Shown: piece after piece, positions 53,850 to 62,162 of the stretch | How the letters are laid out: every line of letters begins with the position of its first letter | How positions within the stretch are numbered: position 1 is the first letter of the stretch | Origin: Atribacter laminatus | GTDB taxonomy: Bacteria > Atribacterota > Atribacteria > Atribacterales > Atribacteraceae | Assembly: GCF_015775515.1 (NCBI RefSeq) | Contig: NZ_CP065383.1 | Location: 2,914,001 to 2,978,000, forward strand | Direction of reading: 5' to 3' | Length of the DNA: 64,000 nt | The notes under the pieces: model-generated | Databases searched by the model: none | Seen by the model: only the letters and a program-made list of their open reading frames with translations | What the model was told of the DNA's origin: nothing | Made by a program: the position numbers and the translations under genes

Positions 53850-55080
53850 GGGCAAATTTTTTGGTCATTCTGAGGAATCCGGTGTTTTTTACCGGACGAT
53901 GTGAGATTGCCATTAATTTAATCCGTCATTGCGAGAAGACCAACCGTTCTTTGGTTGGGCAACGTGGCAATCTCATTTATTAGAATCAGTAAGTCGTGAG
54001 AAGTGAGACGTGAGTCGAAAAAAATTAAAAATTGATGAACTTTAATGGAGAGAAATCCATGGAGAAAGTCTCTAACTTTAGTCAAAGTAAGAAATTTTTT
54101 GACAATCCAGATCCACTGTCCCACAATTCCTCAATCCTATAAATAATAAAAGATATCATCATGAGATTGCCACGACCTCAAAAAACGAGGTCTCGCAATG
54201 ACGGATTAAGTGGATGAGATCATCACGGCTTCTGAATATGAAGCCTCAGGGATGACAAATTAAGGGTACGCCCCCTAATGCATTTGTTGATATTTACAGA
54301 ATAGAAAATAATTTAAGGCATCTTCTATAATAGAAGAAGGCTAAAATAAATGAGAGTATTTTAACTGAAGACGCTTAGGAGAGAGGAAGAGATGGGGTAA
54401 GTGGGAGCGCAACAATGTGAGAATTCAATCATCCTATATCCGTCATTGCGAGAAGACCAACCGTTCTTTGGTTGGGCGACGTGGCAATCTCATTTAGACA
54501 TTCTTTCATTTTAAGGAGTTAGGTGTCTTTTACCGGACGACGTGAGAATCCCATCCTTTTCAATTTCTCAATTCTATAAATAACAAAAGATGACTCATGA
54601 GATTGCCACGACCTCAAAAAACGAGGTCTCGCAATGACGAGTCAAAGTTCCTTCTCCCTTGATGGGAGAAGGTAAGAATGAAGGAGGAATTATTAATTCT
54701 CTCTGCTCACTACTGACGACTCACTGCTCACGGCTTTTAGGAATGAGATTGCCACGACCTCAAAAAACGAGGTCTCGCAATGACGGATTGGATTGATGGG
54801 AGAAATTCAGGATGAGGGTGAAAGCCCATGATTCGACATGCCATGGCATGTCGCTACATTATATGAAGATCGGGCGCAATTTATTGAGCCCATCCATTTT
54901 ATACATTTTATAATTTTTTGTAGGGGCTTGATTAATTATGTTCGCGGGTTTTTCTAAAATAGACCCTCATGCTGCTTTCACAGCACCTATTGAGGATGAA
55001 AAGATTTGCCCCCTCACCTTTTTCCTCTCCCACCAGGGGCGAGGAAAAAAAATTAAGATAAATCTCCAAAATATAGAAAT
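53850..55080. repeat. intergenic repeat cluster 10 (about 1.2 kb)
   Basis: This gene-free stretch is the densest tract. It contains a degenerate ATTCT hairpin (about 53866-53910), ATTGC/GCAAT hairpins at about 53925-53974, 54163-54203, 54442-54492, 54598-54639 and 54745-54785, an ATCCT/AGGAT hairpin (about 54213-54257), an ATTCT/AGAAT hairpin (about 54510-54556), CTTCTCCCTTGATGGGAGAAGG (about 54650-54672), the 20-bp palindrome (54834-54853), a 'gggcgcaatttattgagccc' module (about 54871-54890), a 'tgctgctttcacagcacc' module (54970-54987), and a 'cccctcacc...ctctcccac.ggggcgagg' module (about 55010-55045). The ORF at 54938-55129 is not a gene. Confidence 0.85.
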
Positions 55081-55299
55081 AAGAGATGTGTGGATAAGGG
55101 TGAAATTTTGCTTGCCATTGACTATATAGGAAAAATAATATCAGAAAGAATATTTATGAAAAAAAATGTTCCCTTTCATGAAAGAAAAGTCCCGATTTGA
55201 AACCAATGAATAGGACTAAAGTCACAATGAATTGTGACCGATAGGGGTTACTAGTATTAAAGCGATGAAATAGAATATTAAACAAGAGAGGGGTAGTTG

Positions 55300-55713
55300 A
55301 TGGTGTCGACCACGAATAAAACCATTAAAGTATTTTTAGTAGATGACAATCGTTTTTTTTTAGAGGGTCTTGCCTATATTATAGCCACCAATCAACAGCT
55401 ACAGGTGGTCGGCACTGCCAACAATGGAAAAGAAGCTCTCAAAAAAATTGGTGAAGCCAATCCCAATGTTGTAGTTACTGACCTCGTGTTACCCGATATC
55501 AACGGCATCCGGTTGGCAAAAGAAATACTCAATAAGAAAAATGACGTCAGAGTTATAGTTCTATCTATTTATAAAGACCCAGAATTTATCAAAGCAGCAA
55601 AAAAAGTCGGTGTCTTTGCCTATCTATATAAAGATGAATCGGTTGACCAGCTCAATCGTACCATCATCGAGGCATATCGTTCGCTTTCAATTCAACCGAC
55701 AAAAAAGGTGTGA
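55300..55713 (+). CDS. single-domain response regulator (receiver only)
   Basis: The 137-residue protein is a lone CheY-like receiver: FLVDDNRFFLEGLAYIIATN (acidic pair DD), VVVTDLVLPDINGIRLAKE (phosphoacceptor Asp in TDLVLPD), VIVLSIYKD (switch Ser) and AYLYKDESV (Lys). No output domain follows and no kinase gene is adjacent. It may be a phosphate sink or partner of the kinase at 52.1-53.7 kb. I start at the ATG at 55300, after AGAGGGG; a TTG at 55297 and a GTG at 55303 are alternatives. It ends 5 bases before the next gene. Confidence 0.92.
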   Translation: MVSTTNKTIKVFLVDDNRFFLEGLAYIIATNQQLQVVGTANNGKEALKKIGEANPNVVVTDLVLPDINGIRLAKEILNKKNDVRVIVLSIYKDPEFIKAAKKVGVFAYLYKDESVDQLNRTIIEAYRSLSIQPTKKV

Positions 55714-55718
55714 TTTAA

Positions 55719-56702
55719 ATGCACTTTAAAAAACCAGTCCATTTGGTGGTGTTTATAGAAGAATTTATTAATTTAAATAAGAGTCAGAAGATGATTATTA
55801 ACTTTTTAAAATTTATTATTATCTTGATCATCTTTCTTTTGGCTTATCAATCTCCAGCAGTATCAAATAACCAACAACCAGGGTTATCTTTCTTTACCTC
55901 ATTCCCTTCAGAATTCATTCTTAAAAACTGTCAGCCGGATAACAGTTACGATTTTCCATTTTCCATTGATATTGAAAACAATGACTCTCAATGGGTTGTT
56001 TATGCTTTTCTGAACCAAACTGATAAAAAAATCGATCTATCCAAATATTTCTTTTTATTGGCTTCATCAGCGGGAAAAGAAGAGATAGTAACCAACCAAG
56101 AAAAACCAGTCGTTTTGATAGAAGGGTTACAACCGGTTCCCACTCAGTCCTTAATTGGAGAATTTATTCTTCGTTTCAAACCGGATTGGGATATTCCAGC
56201 CGGTCAATATCAATTCGAGCTTCTATTTGCTTACCAAAGTAATACTTTATCCCCTCCCATCTCTCTCCCTTATAAAATTCCCGTTACAATTATCATCGAT
56301 CCAACAGTTTTATTAAATGTTGATATCCAACCTCAAGATGGATTGCAGTTTGACATTCAAGGCCAACCCGGGCTCTATGCCGCTGAAAACCGTATTTTAT
56401 TGAATGGAAAAGCCAATGTTGAAAAACTCACTATTCTTTGTTGGGCGGAAGATTTAAAAGGGAAAAATGGCCATTTGATCCCAAACAGCCGCATTTTCCT
56501 TACTCGTTCCCTGGGAACAAAAAAAACTGAGATGATTTCTTTGGAAAAACCTTTAGAAATACAAAGTTTTCAAATTGGCGAGCCAATTTCACTGGTAATC
56601 GAGGGATTCTATATTAAAACACTTTTAGAAGATTTACCTGATGAGTATGAAGGACTCATTCATTTCGATTATTTTATTCCAGTTAATGAGAAAGAAAAAT
56701 GA
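55719..56702 (+). CDS. secreted Ig-like/beta-rich protein of unknown function
   Basis: This 327-residue protein has a hydrophobic export segment at about 26-43 (IINFLKFIIILIIFLLAY), then mature beta-rich sequence in two or three domains (DFPFSIDIENNDSQWVVYAF, FRPDW-like strand FILRFKPDWDIPAGQYQFEL, and PVTIIIDPTVLLNVDIQP). The phrase IPAGQYQFELLFAYQ resembles the DUF916/chaperone-like proteins at 44.2 and 48.0 kb, so it may belong to the same functional system. The ATG at 55719 follows AAGGTG; an internal ATG at 55791 (MIINFLKF) would give a shorter, more typical signal peptide. Confidence 0.65.
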   Translation: MHFKKPVHLVVFIEEFINLNKSQKMIINFLKFIIILIIFLLAYQSPAVSNNQQPGLSFFTSFPSEFILKNCQPDNSYDFPFSIDIENNDSQWVVYAFLNQTDKKIDLSKYFFLLASSAGKEEIVTNQEKPVVLIEGLQPVPTQSLIGEFILRFKPDWDIPAGQYQFELLFAYQSNTLSPPISLPYKIPVTIIIDPTVLLNVDIQPQDGLQFDIQGQPGLYAAENRILLNGKANVEKLTILCWAEDLKGKNGHLIPNSRIFLTRSLGTKKTEMISLEKPLEIQSFQIGEPISLVIEGFYIKTLLEDLPDEYEGLIHFDYFIPVNEKEK

Positions 56703-56703
56703 A

Positions 56704-57159
56704 ATGAAAAAATTTTTCTTTTTTTTTATTTTTTTTCTTTTATTTAGCAACATCGGATGGTGTCACATTTCGGTTTCAGTATCGCCGGTCTATTATCATA
56801 CTTCAACCATAATCGATTCATTTGAAATGAAAATTTTCAACCACGGCGACGAGCCAATTCGAATTTCCTTTTTGTTGAATGAACAAACTTTAGAAAGCAC
56901 AGTCAAGTATGTTCATTTTATCCGCGGTAATACCTTTTTTCTGAATATCGGTGAAAGCCTCACCGTGCCTGTCAAGTTTTCATTTGTTGAAAATACCTCA
57001 AATACTGATAGTGTTTTTCCCATAATATGCGAAATTACTTCTCTCAAAAAATTCAATAGCAGCTTCGAACCAAAATTTCGAATGGTTTTTTATGTTTCTA
57101 AGATAGGCACCCATACCAATTGTGTGTCATCAGGTGAAGATGATGATAGCTTATTCTGA
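56704..57159 (+). CDS. small secreted beta-sandwich protein, downstream partner
   Basis: The 151-residue protein starts with a signal peptide (MKKFFFFFIFFLLFSNIGWC). The mature start HISVSVSPVYYHTSTIID resembles the ISFYVSPPLLEID and IEVTLSPLKLEF starts of the Ig-like proteins elsewhere in the window, so this is probably a single-domain relative with chaperone-like fold (LNIGESLTVPVKFSFVEN follows the pattern). The ATG at 56704 overlaps the previous gene's stop region; longer frames from 56641 or 56686 also exist. It is translated with the preceding gene. Confidence 0.65.
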   Translation: MKKFFFFFIFFLLFSNIGWCHISVSVSPVYYHTSTIIDSFEMKIFNHGDEPIRISFLLNEQTLESTVKYVHFIRGNTFFLNIGESLTVPVKFSFVENTSNTDSVFPIICEITSLKKFNSSFEPKFRMVFYVSKIGTHTNCVSSGEDDDSLF

Positions 57160-57179
57160 AATGTCTCTCCTTTTTAGCA

Positions 57180-57498
57180 AAGTGGGTAAGGGGATTTGAT
57201 TTTTTTAGTAACTAATTGAATCTCTCTTAATTTCCCTTTATACAAAGAGAGAAAATAATAAAGATTGAGAATGAGAGATTGCCACGTCACTTCGTTCCTC
57301 GCAATGACGAGTCAGAGTTCCTTCTCCCTTGATGGGAGAAGGTGAGGATGAGGGTGAAAGCCCTGGATGAGATTCTGGTTAGTTACTTAATATGAGTTAC
57401 CTATAAAAAATCATTCCTGGATTTTCAGGATAGACCTTCATGCTGCTTTGCAGTACCGGATGAGGATGAAAATAAGTTGCCCCCTCACCCTGACCCTC
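57180..57498. repeat. intergenic repeat cluster 11, left of the IS481 element
   Basis: It contains a G-rich module fragment (57165-57200), an ATTGC hairpin (about 57273-57308), CTTCTCCCTTGATGGGAGAAGG (about 57316-57338) with its tail to 57430 (a 'cctggattttcagga' end), a 'gctgctttgcagtaccggatgagg' module (about 57440-57465) and the left half of the CCCCTCACCCTGACCCTC module, cut by the IS at 57499. Confidence 0.85.
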
Positions 57499-58801
57499 TG
57501 TACGAACGGGGACATAGGTTACACTTTAGTCTAAGGACATAGGTAACACTTTTTAATCATCTTGAATCTCCGTTGATTCAAAAGTAAGGGTCTTTTTATC
57601 AATTATACCAATATCATAGGTAGAGAAACTAACTAACCAGGAATGAGTATAGTCTTTGAATCCGAGAAGTTCACCAGCAAAGACTTTACTGATTCTGATC
57701 AGACGGTTGCCATAAAGAGAAATCCGTCCTGAGGAATCGACTTTACGAGTGAGCGTATGATGAGGATATTCACAATCACTTAAGGTTTTTGGATAGGGCC
57801 GGTCACTTTTGTGGTACCAGGAAGCTGGGGTTTCTTGGTTGATTGCTTCATGGGGTCGTACGGTGTTATAGATGGTTTTAAAGGTTTCAAAGCGGTCTTG
57901 TTGGGTGAAAAGATTGGTGGCTGGTTTTTGACAGGCCTCTTCTTTTAAGGTGCGGTGCATCCGTTCATGACGGCTATTTTGTTCTGGATGTCCCGGATCA
58001 ATGCGCTCTAAGATGATGCCGAGTTTCACTAACCACACCGAGAGTTGAGTGAGTCCAAAGGGAGAGTGAAGAGAAGCAAAGGGACTCCCGTTATCACTGC
58101 GGATCACCTGGGGAAGACCATATGTGGAAAAGCACTCTTTGAAGACCGGAAGGGATTCTTGAATGCTGGGAGAGGAAAGAGCTTCACAGGCAAGGAGATA
58201 CCGGCTATAGTGATCGGTGATGGTTAAAGGATAACAGTATTTCCGATCTTGGGTTCGAAATTGTCCTTTAAAGTCGACACACCAGATCTCATTGGGTTCA
58301 TGGCTGGTTCGAAGTTGACTGGTTGGCACACTTCTTCTCAATCGACGAGGGTGTGATCTCACCAGTCCATGGCGAGATAAGATGGCACTGATGGTACTGA
58401 TTGCTGGAAAGACAATATCGGGATACTGTCTTTCCAAGGCGGGCTTGAGCTTTTTAGCTCCCCAACTGGGATGCTTGAATTTGGTATCCAGAATCATTTG
58501 CTCGGTCAGGGCATCAGTTTGACCCGCCAGGTGATGAGGACGTCGGGATTGATCTTTAAGTCCATCCAAACCAAAGGCTTGAAAACGATGAATAAACTTA
58601 TAGGCGGTTTTTCGAGAGATTCCATATTCTCGACACAAATCTGTCACCTTTTCCTTGTTGAGATAACGATAAATCAATTCTTGTCTGAGATCCACTTTGT
58701 GTACCTCCGTCCATGGCATAAGGCATTCCTCCTTATGCCAGTAGTATACAAAGTGTTACCTATGTGTCAGGAACTTTCTGTTACCTATGTGTCCGGATCA
58801 T
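57499..58801 (-). mobile_element. intact IS481-like element inserted in a repeat
   Basis: The element is about 1303 bp. It interrupts a CCCTCACCCTGACCCTCTCCCAC repeat: ACCCTC occurs on both sides (57493-57498 and 58802-58807), so a 5-6 bp target duplication is visible. The ends share GGGGACATAGGTTAC-like and GACACATAGGTAAC sequences in inverse orientation, with internal copies. It holds one intact transposase gene on the minus strand and so is recent. Confidence 0.92.
57553..58719 (-). CDS. IS481-family (rve) transposase
   Basis: The 388-residue protein has an N-terminal HTH (VTDLCREYGISRKTAYKFIHRF), then the integrase catalytic core with EIWCVDFKGQF (first Asp), VIRSDNGSPFAS (second Asp) and RIDPGHPEQNSRHERMHRTL (Glu in RHERMH). 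The end domain includes YNTVRPHEAINQETPASWY. The frame is open along its full length, so it could be active. It is the only gene of the element. Confidence 0.95.
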   Translation of the reverse strand: MPWTEVHKVDLRQELIYRYLNKEKVTDLCREYGISRKTAYKFIHRFQAFGLDGLKDQSRRPHHLAGQTDALTEQMILDTKFKHPSWGAKKLKPALERQYPDIVFPAISTISAILSRHGLVRSHPRRLRRSVPTSQLRTSHEPNEIWCVDFKGQFRTQDRKYCYPLTITDHYSRYLLACEALSSPSIQESLPVFKECFSTYGLPQVIRSDNGSPFASLHSPFGLTQLSVWLVKLGIILERIDPGHPEQNSRHERMHRTLKEEACQKPATNLFTQQDRFETFKTIYNTVRPHEAINQETPASWYHKSDRPYPKTLSDCEYPHHTLTRKVDSSGRISLYGNRLIRISKVFAGELLGFKDYTHSWLVSFSTYDIGIIDKKTLTFESTEIQDD

Positions 58802-59000
58802 ACCCTCTCCCACGGAGGGGCGAGGGAAAAAAGAACAAAAAGAATTCAGAGTTCCTTCTCCCTTGATAGGAGAAGGTGAGGATGAGGGTGAAAGCCCTGG
58901 ATGAGATTCTGGTTAGTTACTTAATATGAGTTACCTATAAAAAATCATTCCTGGATTTTCAGGATTGAATAATGAAATTCGTGAAGTTCCATAGAGGTTT
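58802..59000. repeat. intergenic repeat cluster 11, right of the IS481 element
   Basis: It holds the right half of the interrupted C-rich module (to about 58830) and a second copy, with one or two differences, of the 120-bp stretch at about 57307-57425 (here about 58846-58966). Hence this module chain is tandemly duplicated around the IS site. Confidence 0.85.
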
Positions 59001-59003
59001 GAC

Positions 59004-60818
59004 ATGAGAAGAAAAATTGTCATTATTGTTTCATCGATTATGATCGCAGCTTCCTTCTTTATATTCATGAATACCAGTAAACGGTATTTTAATGAATCCA
59101 TTGCTATCATTCAAGAAAAAGTCCAAATCATGTATCAAACTTTTTCTCTAACTAATCAAACCAATGATGATACAGCTTTTCATGACGGCCAATTAGTTTA
59201 TATTTTTTCTTATGAACCTTATGAACCAACCCAGCAAAATCGATTATCACTTCAAACCATCGAAGAGTCTGAAAACCAAATTCTAAGCAGCACTTTGGCT
59301 CCAATTGACTCTCAGGATATAATGAGCATCTATTGGGTAAAGGAAGGAAACAATGGATACTATACATCTACCGTTTCTCCTTGGAAAAAACAAGACATCT
59401 ATCTGGAAACTCTCAAACCCATTTTGTCGGAACAACAAACCCCATTAGGGAATCTAAAATTTACTATCCCCTTAACCCAGGAATTTGAACGGTTTCGACA
59501 TAAATCTCTTTCTCTTCTATTATTAATCTTGTTTTTCGATACCTTGCTCATAACTATCCTGTATCTTTCTACCACCTTATTTATCGTAAAACCTTTAGAA
59601 ATAATTGAGAAAAAAATCGAAACCATTGTTGAAAGTGATCCACTTTCCCTGATTAAAAAACCTCTGCTCTCTCAAATCGATATCTCATTATCTGCTCTTG
59701 AAAACCGAATTCAGCAAACCGAGGAAAAAGCACGTTGTGATGCTCTCACCGGGCTTTTTAACCGTTCAACCTTAGATGAACAGATCAATCGTTTTATTGA
59801 TTCTGGGTTAAGATACAATAACTCCTTCAGTTTGGTCTTTATTGATTTTGACTATTTTAAAAATATCAATGACCAACATGGACATTTGACTGGGGATTAC
59901 GTGCTTCAAATCTTTTCATCAATTTTGCTCAAAGAAAAAAGAACTGATGATTGCGCCTTCCGATTCGGGGGCGATGAATTCTGTGTTCTTATAAGCGGTG
60001 ATCATAAAACCGCCGGCCAAGTCTTTGCTCATCGGATAAAAAATTCCTTAAAAAGCATTTATCCATCAGTTAACATTCCCCCCTCCCTTTTAAGTATCAG
60101 CATTGGATTGGCTGATTTTCCTTATTGCGCCCTTGACCGTGAGGGTTTATTCTCCGCTGCCGATGCCAGCCTATTAGTTGCCAAACAACTGGGACGTGGC
60201 AGAATTATCTATTTTCGTGACCTTTTCAATCATCATTCTTCAACGAACCGACAATTTTCCAATTTGAATTTTGAGGTTTTATCTATGTTAGCCGAAGCTG
60301 TCGATGCCCGTGACCGCTATGATCGGAACCACTCTCAGGAAGTTGCTCAGCTTTCCTTGAAATTTTCCCAGTACTTAGGTTTAAAAGAATCAGAGATAAT
60401 TACTCTTTACCAAGCTGCTCGCCTTCATGACTTAGGAAAAGTGGGAATCGACCCTCAAATTCTAAACAAACCGGAAAGTTTGACAGCCAAAGAAAGACGA
60501 AGCATATTCTATCACCCTGAAATTGGTTCTAAAATGACCAGGACGGTGGATGAAGCCAAGCCGCTCTCCGAAATTATTCTTTCCCATCACGAGCGCTACG
60601 ATGGGCAGGGATACCCTCACCGGATTTCAAAGGTTAATATTCCTTATCTCACCAGAATCCTAAGCTTGTGTGATGTCTATCAAGCGATGACTTCTCCCCG
60701 ACCATACCATCAAGCGATGTCTTCTTCAGAAGCCATTGAAGAAATTGAAAAGCTTTCGGGCTCCTTTTTTGATCCGGATTTAACATCGTCATTTATCTCC
60801 ATGGTTGGAAACCGCTAA
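59004..60818 (+). CDS. GGDEF/HD-GYP bifunctional c-di-GMP protein with extracellular sensor
   Basis: The 604-residue protein has an N-terminal membrane segment (about 6-23), an extracellular domain (about 25-165), a second transmembrane segment (about 172-195), a linker, then a GGDEF domain (about 245-405: LTGLFNRSTLDEQINRF and FRFGGDEFCVLIS) with an intact GGDEF motif and the RxxD inhibitory site (RTDD five residues before). An HD-GYP domain follows (about 420-600: ARLHDLGKVGID, SHHERYDGQGYPH). In the family one domain makes and the other breaks cyclic di-GMP, so the sensor would set its direction. A GTG start cannot be excluded; the ATG at 59004 is used. Confidence 0.95.
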   Translation: MRRKIVIIVSSIMIAASFFIFMNTSKRYFNESIAIIQEKVQIMYQTFSLTNQTNDDTAFHDGQLVYIFSYEPYEPTQQNRLSLQTIEESENQILSSTLAPIDSQDIMSIYWVKEGNNGYYTSTVSPWKKQDIYLETLKPILSEQQTPLGNLKFTIPLTQEFERFRHKSLSLLLLILFFDTLLITILYLSTTLFIVKPLEIIEKKIETIVESDPLSLIKKPLLSQIDISLSALENRIQQTEEKARCDALTGLFNRSTLDEQINRFIDSGLRYNNSFSLVFIDFDYFKNINDQHGHLTGDYVLQIFSSILLKEKRTDDCAFRFGGDEFCVLISGDHKTAGQVFAHRIKNSLKSIYPSVNIPPSLLSISIGLADFPYCALDREGLFSAADASLLVAKQLGRGRIIYFRDLFNHHSSTNRQFSNLNFEVLSMLAEAVDARDRYDRNHSQEVAQLSLKFSQYLGLKESEIITLYQAARLHDLGKVGIDPQILNKPESLTAKERRSIFYHPEIGSKMTRTVDEAKPLSEIILSHHERYDGQGYPHRISKVNIPYLTRILSLCDVYQAMTSPRPYHQAMSSSEAIEEIEKLSGSFFDPDLTSSFISMVGNR

Positions 60819-60930
60819 AAATAATCTGATTTACCTATACAAATTAAAAAAAATAATGCTTTAGAACTATGTTTTTTATAATAAATTTTTATTATAATAA
60901 GTCCAGGAAATATTTAAGGAGGGTTAATTT

Positions 60931-62148
60931 ATGAAAAATTCGAATAGGTTTTTAGCGGTTTTTATGGCAGTTATTATTGCCCTCTGCTTCATCCCTCTTT
61001 CTTCATTCGCTCAAGAACTCACTGAACCAGAGGAAGAAGTGCTTGATGAGGAAATTCTCGAGGAACCAATCCTTATTTCAAACGTTTTTTATGATACCGA
61101 TATTCGCGAAGCCTTAATGGATATCGCTAGCCAGGCAATGGTCACCATCTTGGTCGACGATTCGGTTGGTGGCTTCATTACTTTGGAAGTCATGGATGTT
61201 TCTCTGGAAAAAGCCTTGGAAATGGTCCTTGCCCCAGGGGGATTTGTTTATAAAAAGATGGATGGGTATTATTTGGTGAGCTCTGGTTCTTTGGATAGCC
61301 CCGCTTTTAAAAACATTACCAGCACGGTTCGTGTTGACCTTGCTGATTTAACTGCCGAAGAACTTATTTCTATTCTTCCTGAATATTATTCCCAATATGT
61401 CAAAGCCATATCGGGGAAAGGTTTCGTCACCATAACTGCACCCGATGAAATCATTGAAAAGATTAAAGAAATTATAGAAATTACTGATACACCACGAAAA
61501 CAAGTAATGCTCGATACCGTGGTTACCGAAATCTCCGGGGAAGAAGCGGAAAATATTGGAATTGAGTGGGGAGGAGCAAATACCGGTTCCTATGGATTGC
61601 AGTTTGGTGAGTTAGCCAGCATCGGTGGGATTTTTGAACGTTTAGAGAGAATAACTGCAACTTTGAATTTGCTCAAAAAAGAGGGAAAGGCTCGCATTCG
61701 TTCCAATCCACGTTTGGTGGTGCTCGATGGTGAGCAAGGAGAAATCCGGGTATTGCGAGATGAATATTTCGCCATAACCACTGGTTCGGCCGCTTTCCCT
61801 ACCACCAGCCTGGAAACTATCTCCGCAGGTGTTATAATGACCGTTTCCCCTCGAATCCATCCCGATGGGAGTATCACTTTAATTCTTTCTCCCGAAGTGA
61901 GCAATGTGGTGGGAGCCGGCATTCAGGATTTACCGGTGATTAGCCGCCGTATTGCCTCCACTACCGTTCGAGTTAAAGATGGTGAAACCATTGTTATTGG
62001 AGGATTAAGGCAACTTATCGAGGTCACAACTAAAACCAAAGTCCCAATTTTGGGCGATATCCCACTCATTGGAGGCTTGTTTCGGAATAAAAAACAAACC
62101 GTCGATGATAAAGACATCGTGATTCTGATTACACCAAAAATCATTTAG
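60931..62148 (+). CDS. secretin-family outer membrane protein (short)
   Basis: The 405-residue protein has a signal peptide (FLAVFMAVIIALCFIPLSSFA), an acidic stretch (EPEEEVLDEEILEEP), an STN/secretin N-terminal domain (about 45-110: VFYDTDIREALMDIASQ), an N1-like domain (about 115-190), and the secretin core with the family signature VPILGDIPLIGGLFRNKKQT (about 370-389). Secretins form the outer-membrane gate in type II secretion and type IV pili. The protein is short and lacks an extended pilotin tail. AAGGAGGGT lies before the ATG. It is followed by a related gene 14 bases on. Confidence 0.93.
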   Translation: MKNSNRFLAVFMAVIIALCFIPLSSFAQELTEPEEEVLDEEILEEPILISNVFYDTDIREALMDIASQAMVTILVDDSVGGFITLEVMDVSLEKALEMVLAPGGFVYKKMDGYYLVSSGSLDSPAFKNITSTVRVDLADLTAEELISILPEYYSQYVKAISGKGFVTITAPDEIIEKIKEIIEITDTPRKQVMLDTVVTEISGEEAENIGIEWGGANTGSYGLQFGELASIGGIFERLERITATLNLLKKEGKARIRSNPRLVVLDGEQGEIRVLRDEYFAITTGSAAFPTTSLETISAGVIMTVSPRIHPDGSITLILSPEVSNVVGAGIQDLPVISRRIASTTVRVKDGETIVIGGLRQLIEVTTKTKVPILGDIPLIGGLFRNKKQTVDDKDIVILITPKII

Positions 62149-62162
62149 AAAAGAGAGGAATT

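Noticed and set aside
4868-58960. A CRISPR-like reading of the many similar repeats
   Set aside because: Spacing is irregular, units differ in type and orientation, and no array of short identical repeats with unique equal-length spacers or cas genes is seen.
61590-61922. Antisense ORF of 110 aa
   Set aside because: It is a shadow of the secretin gene with no supporting signals.
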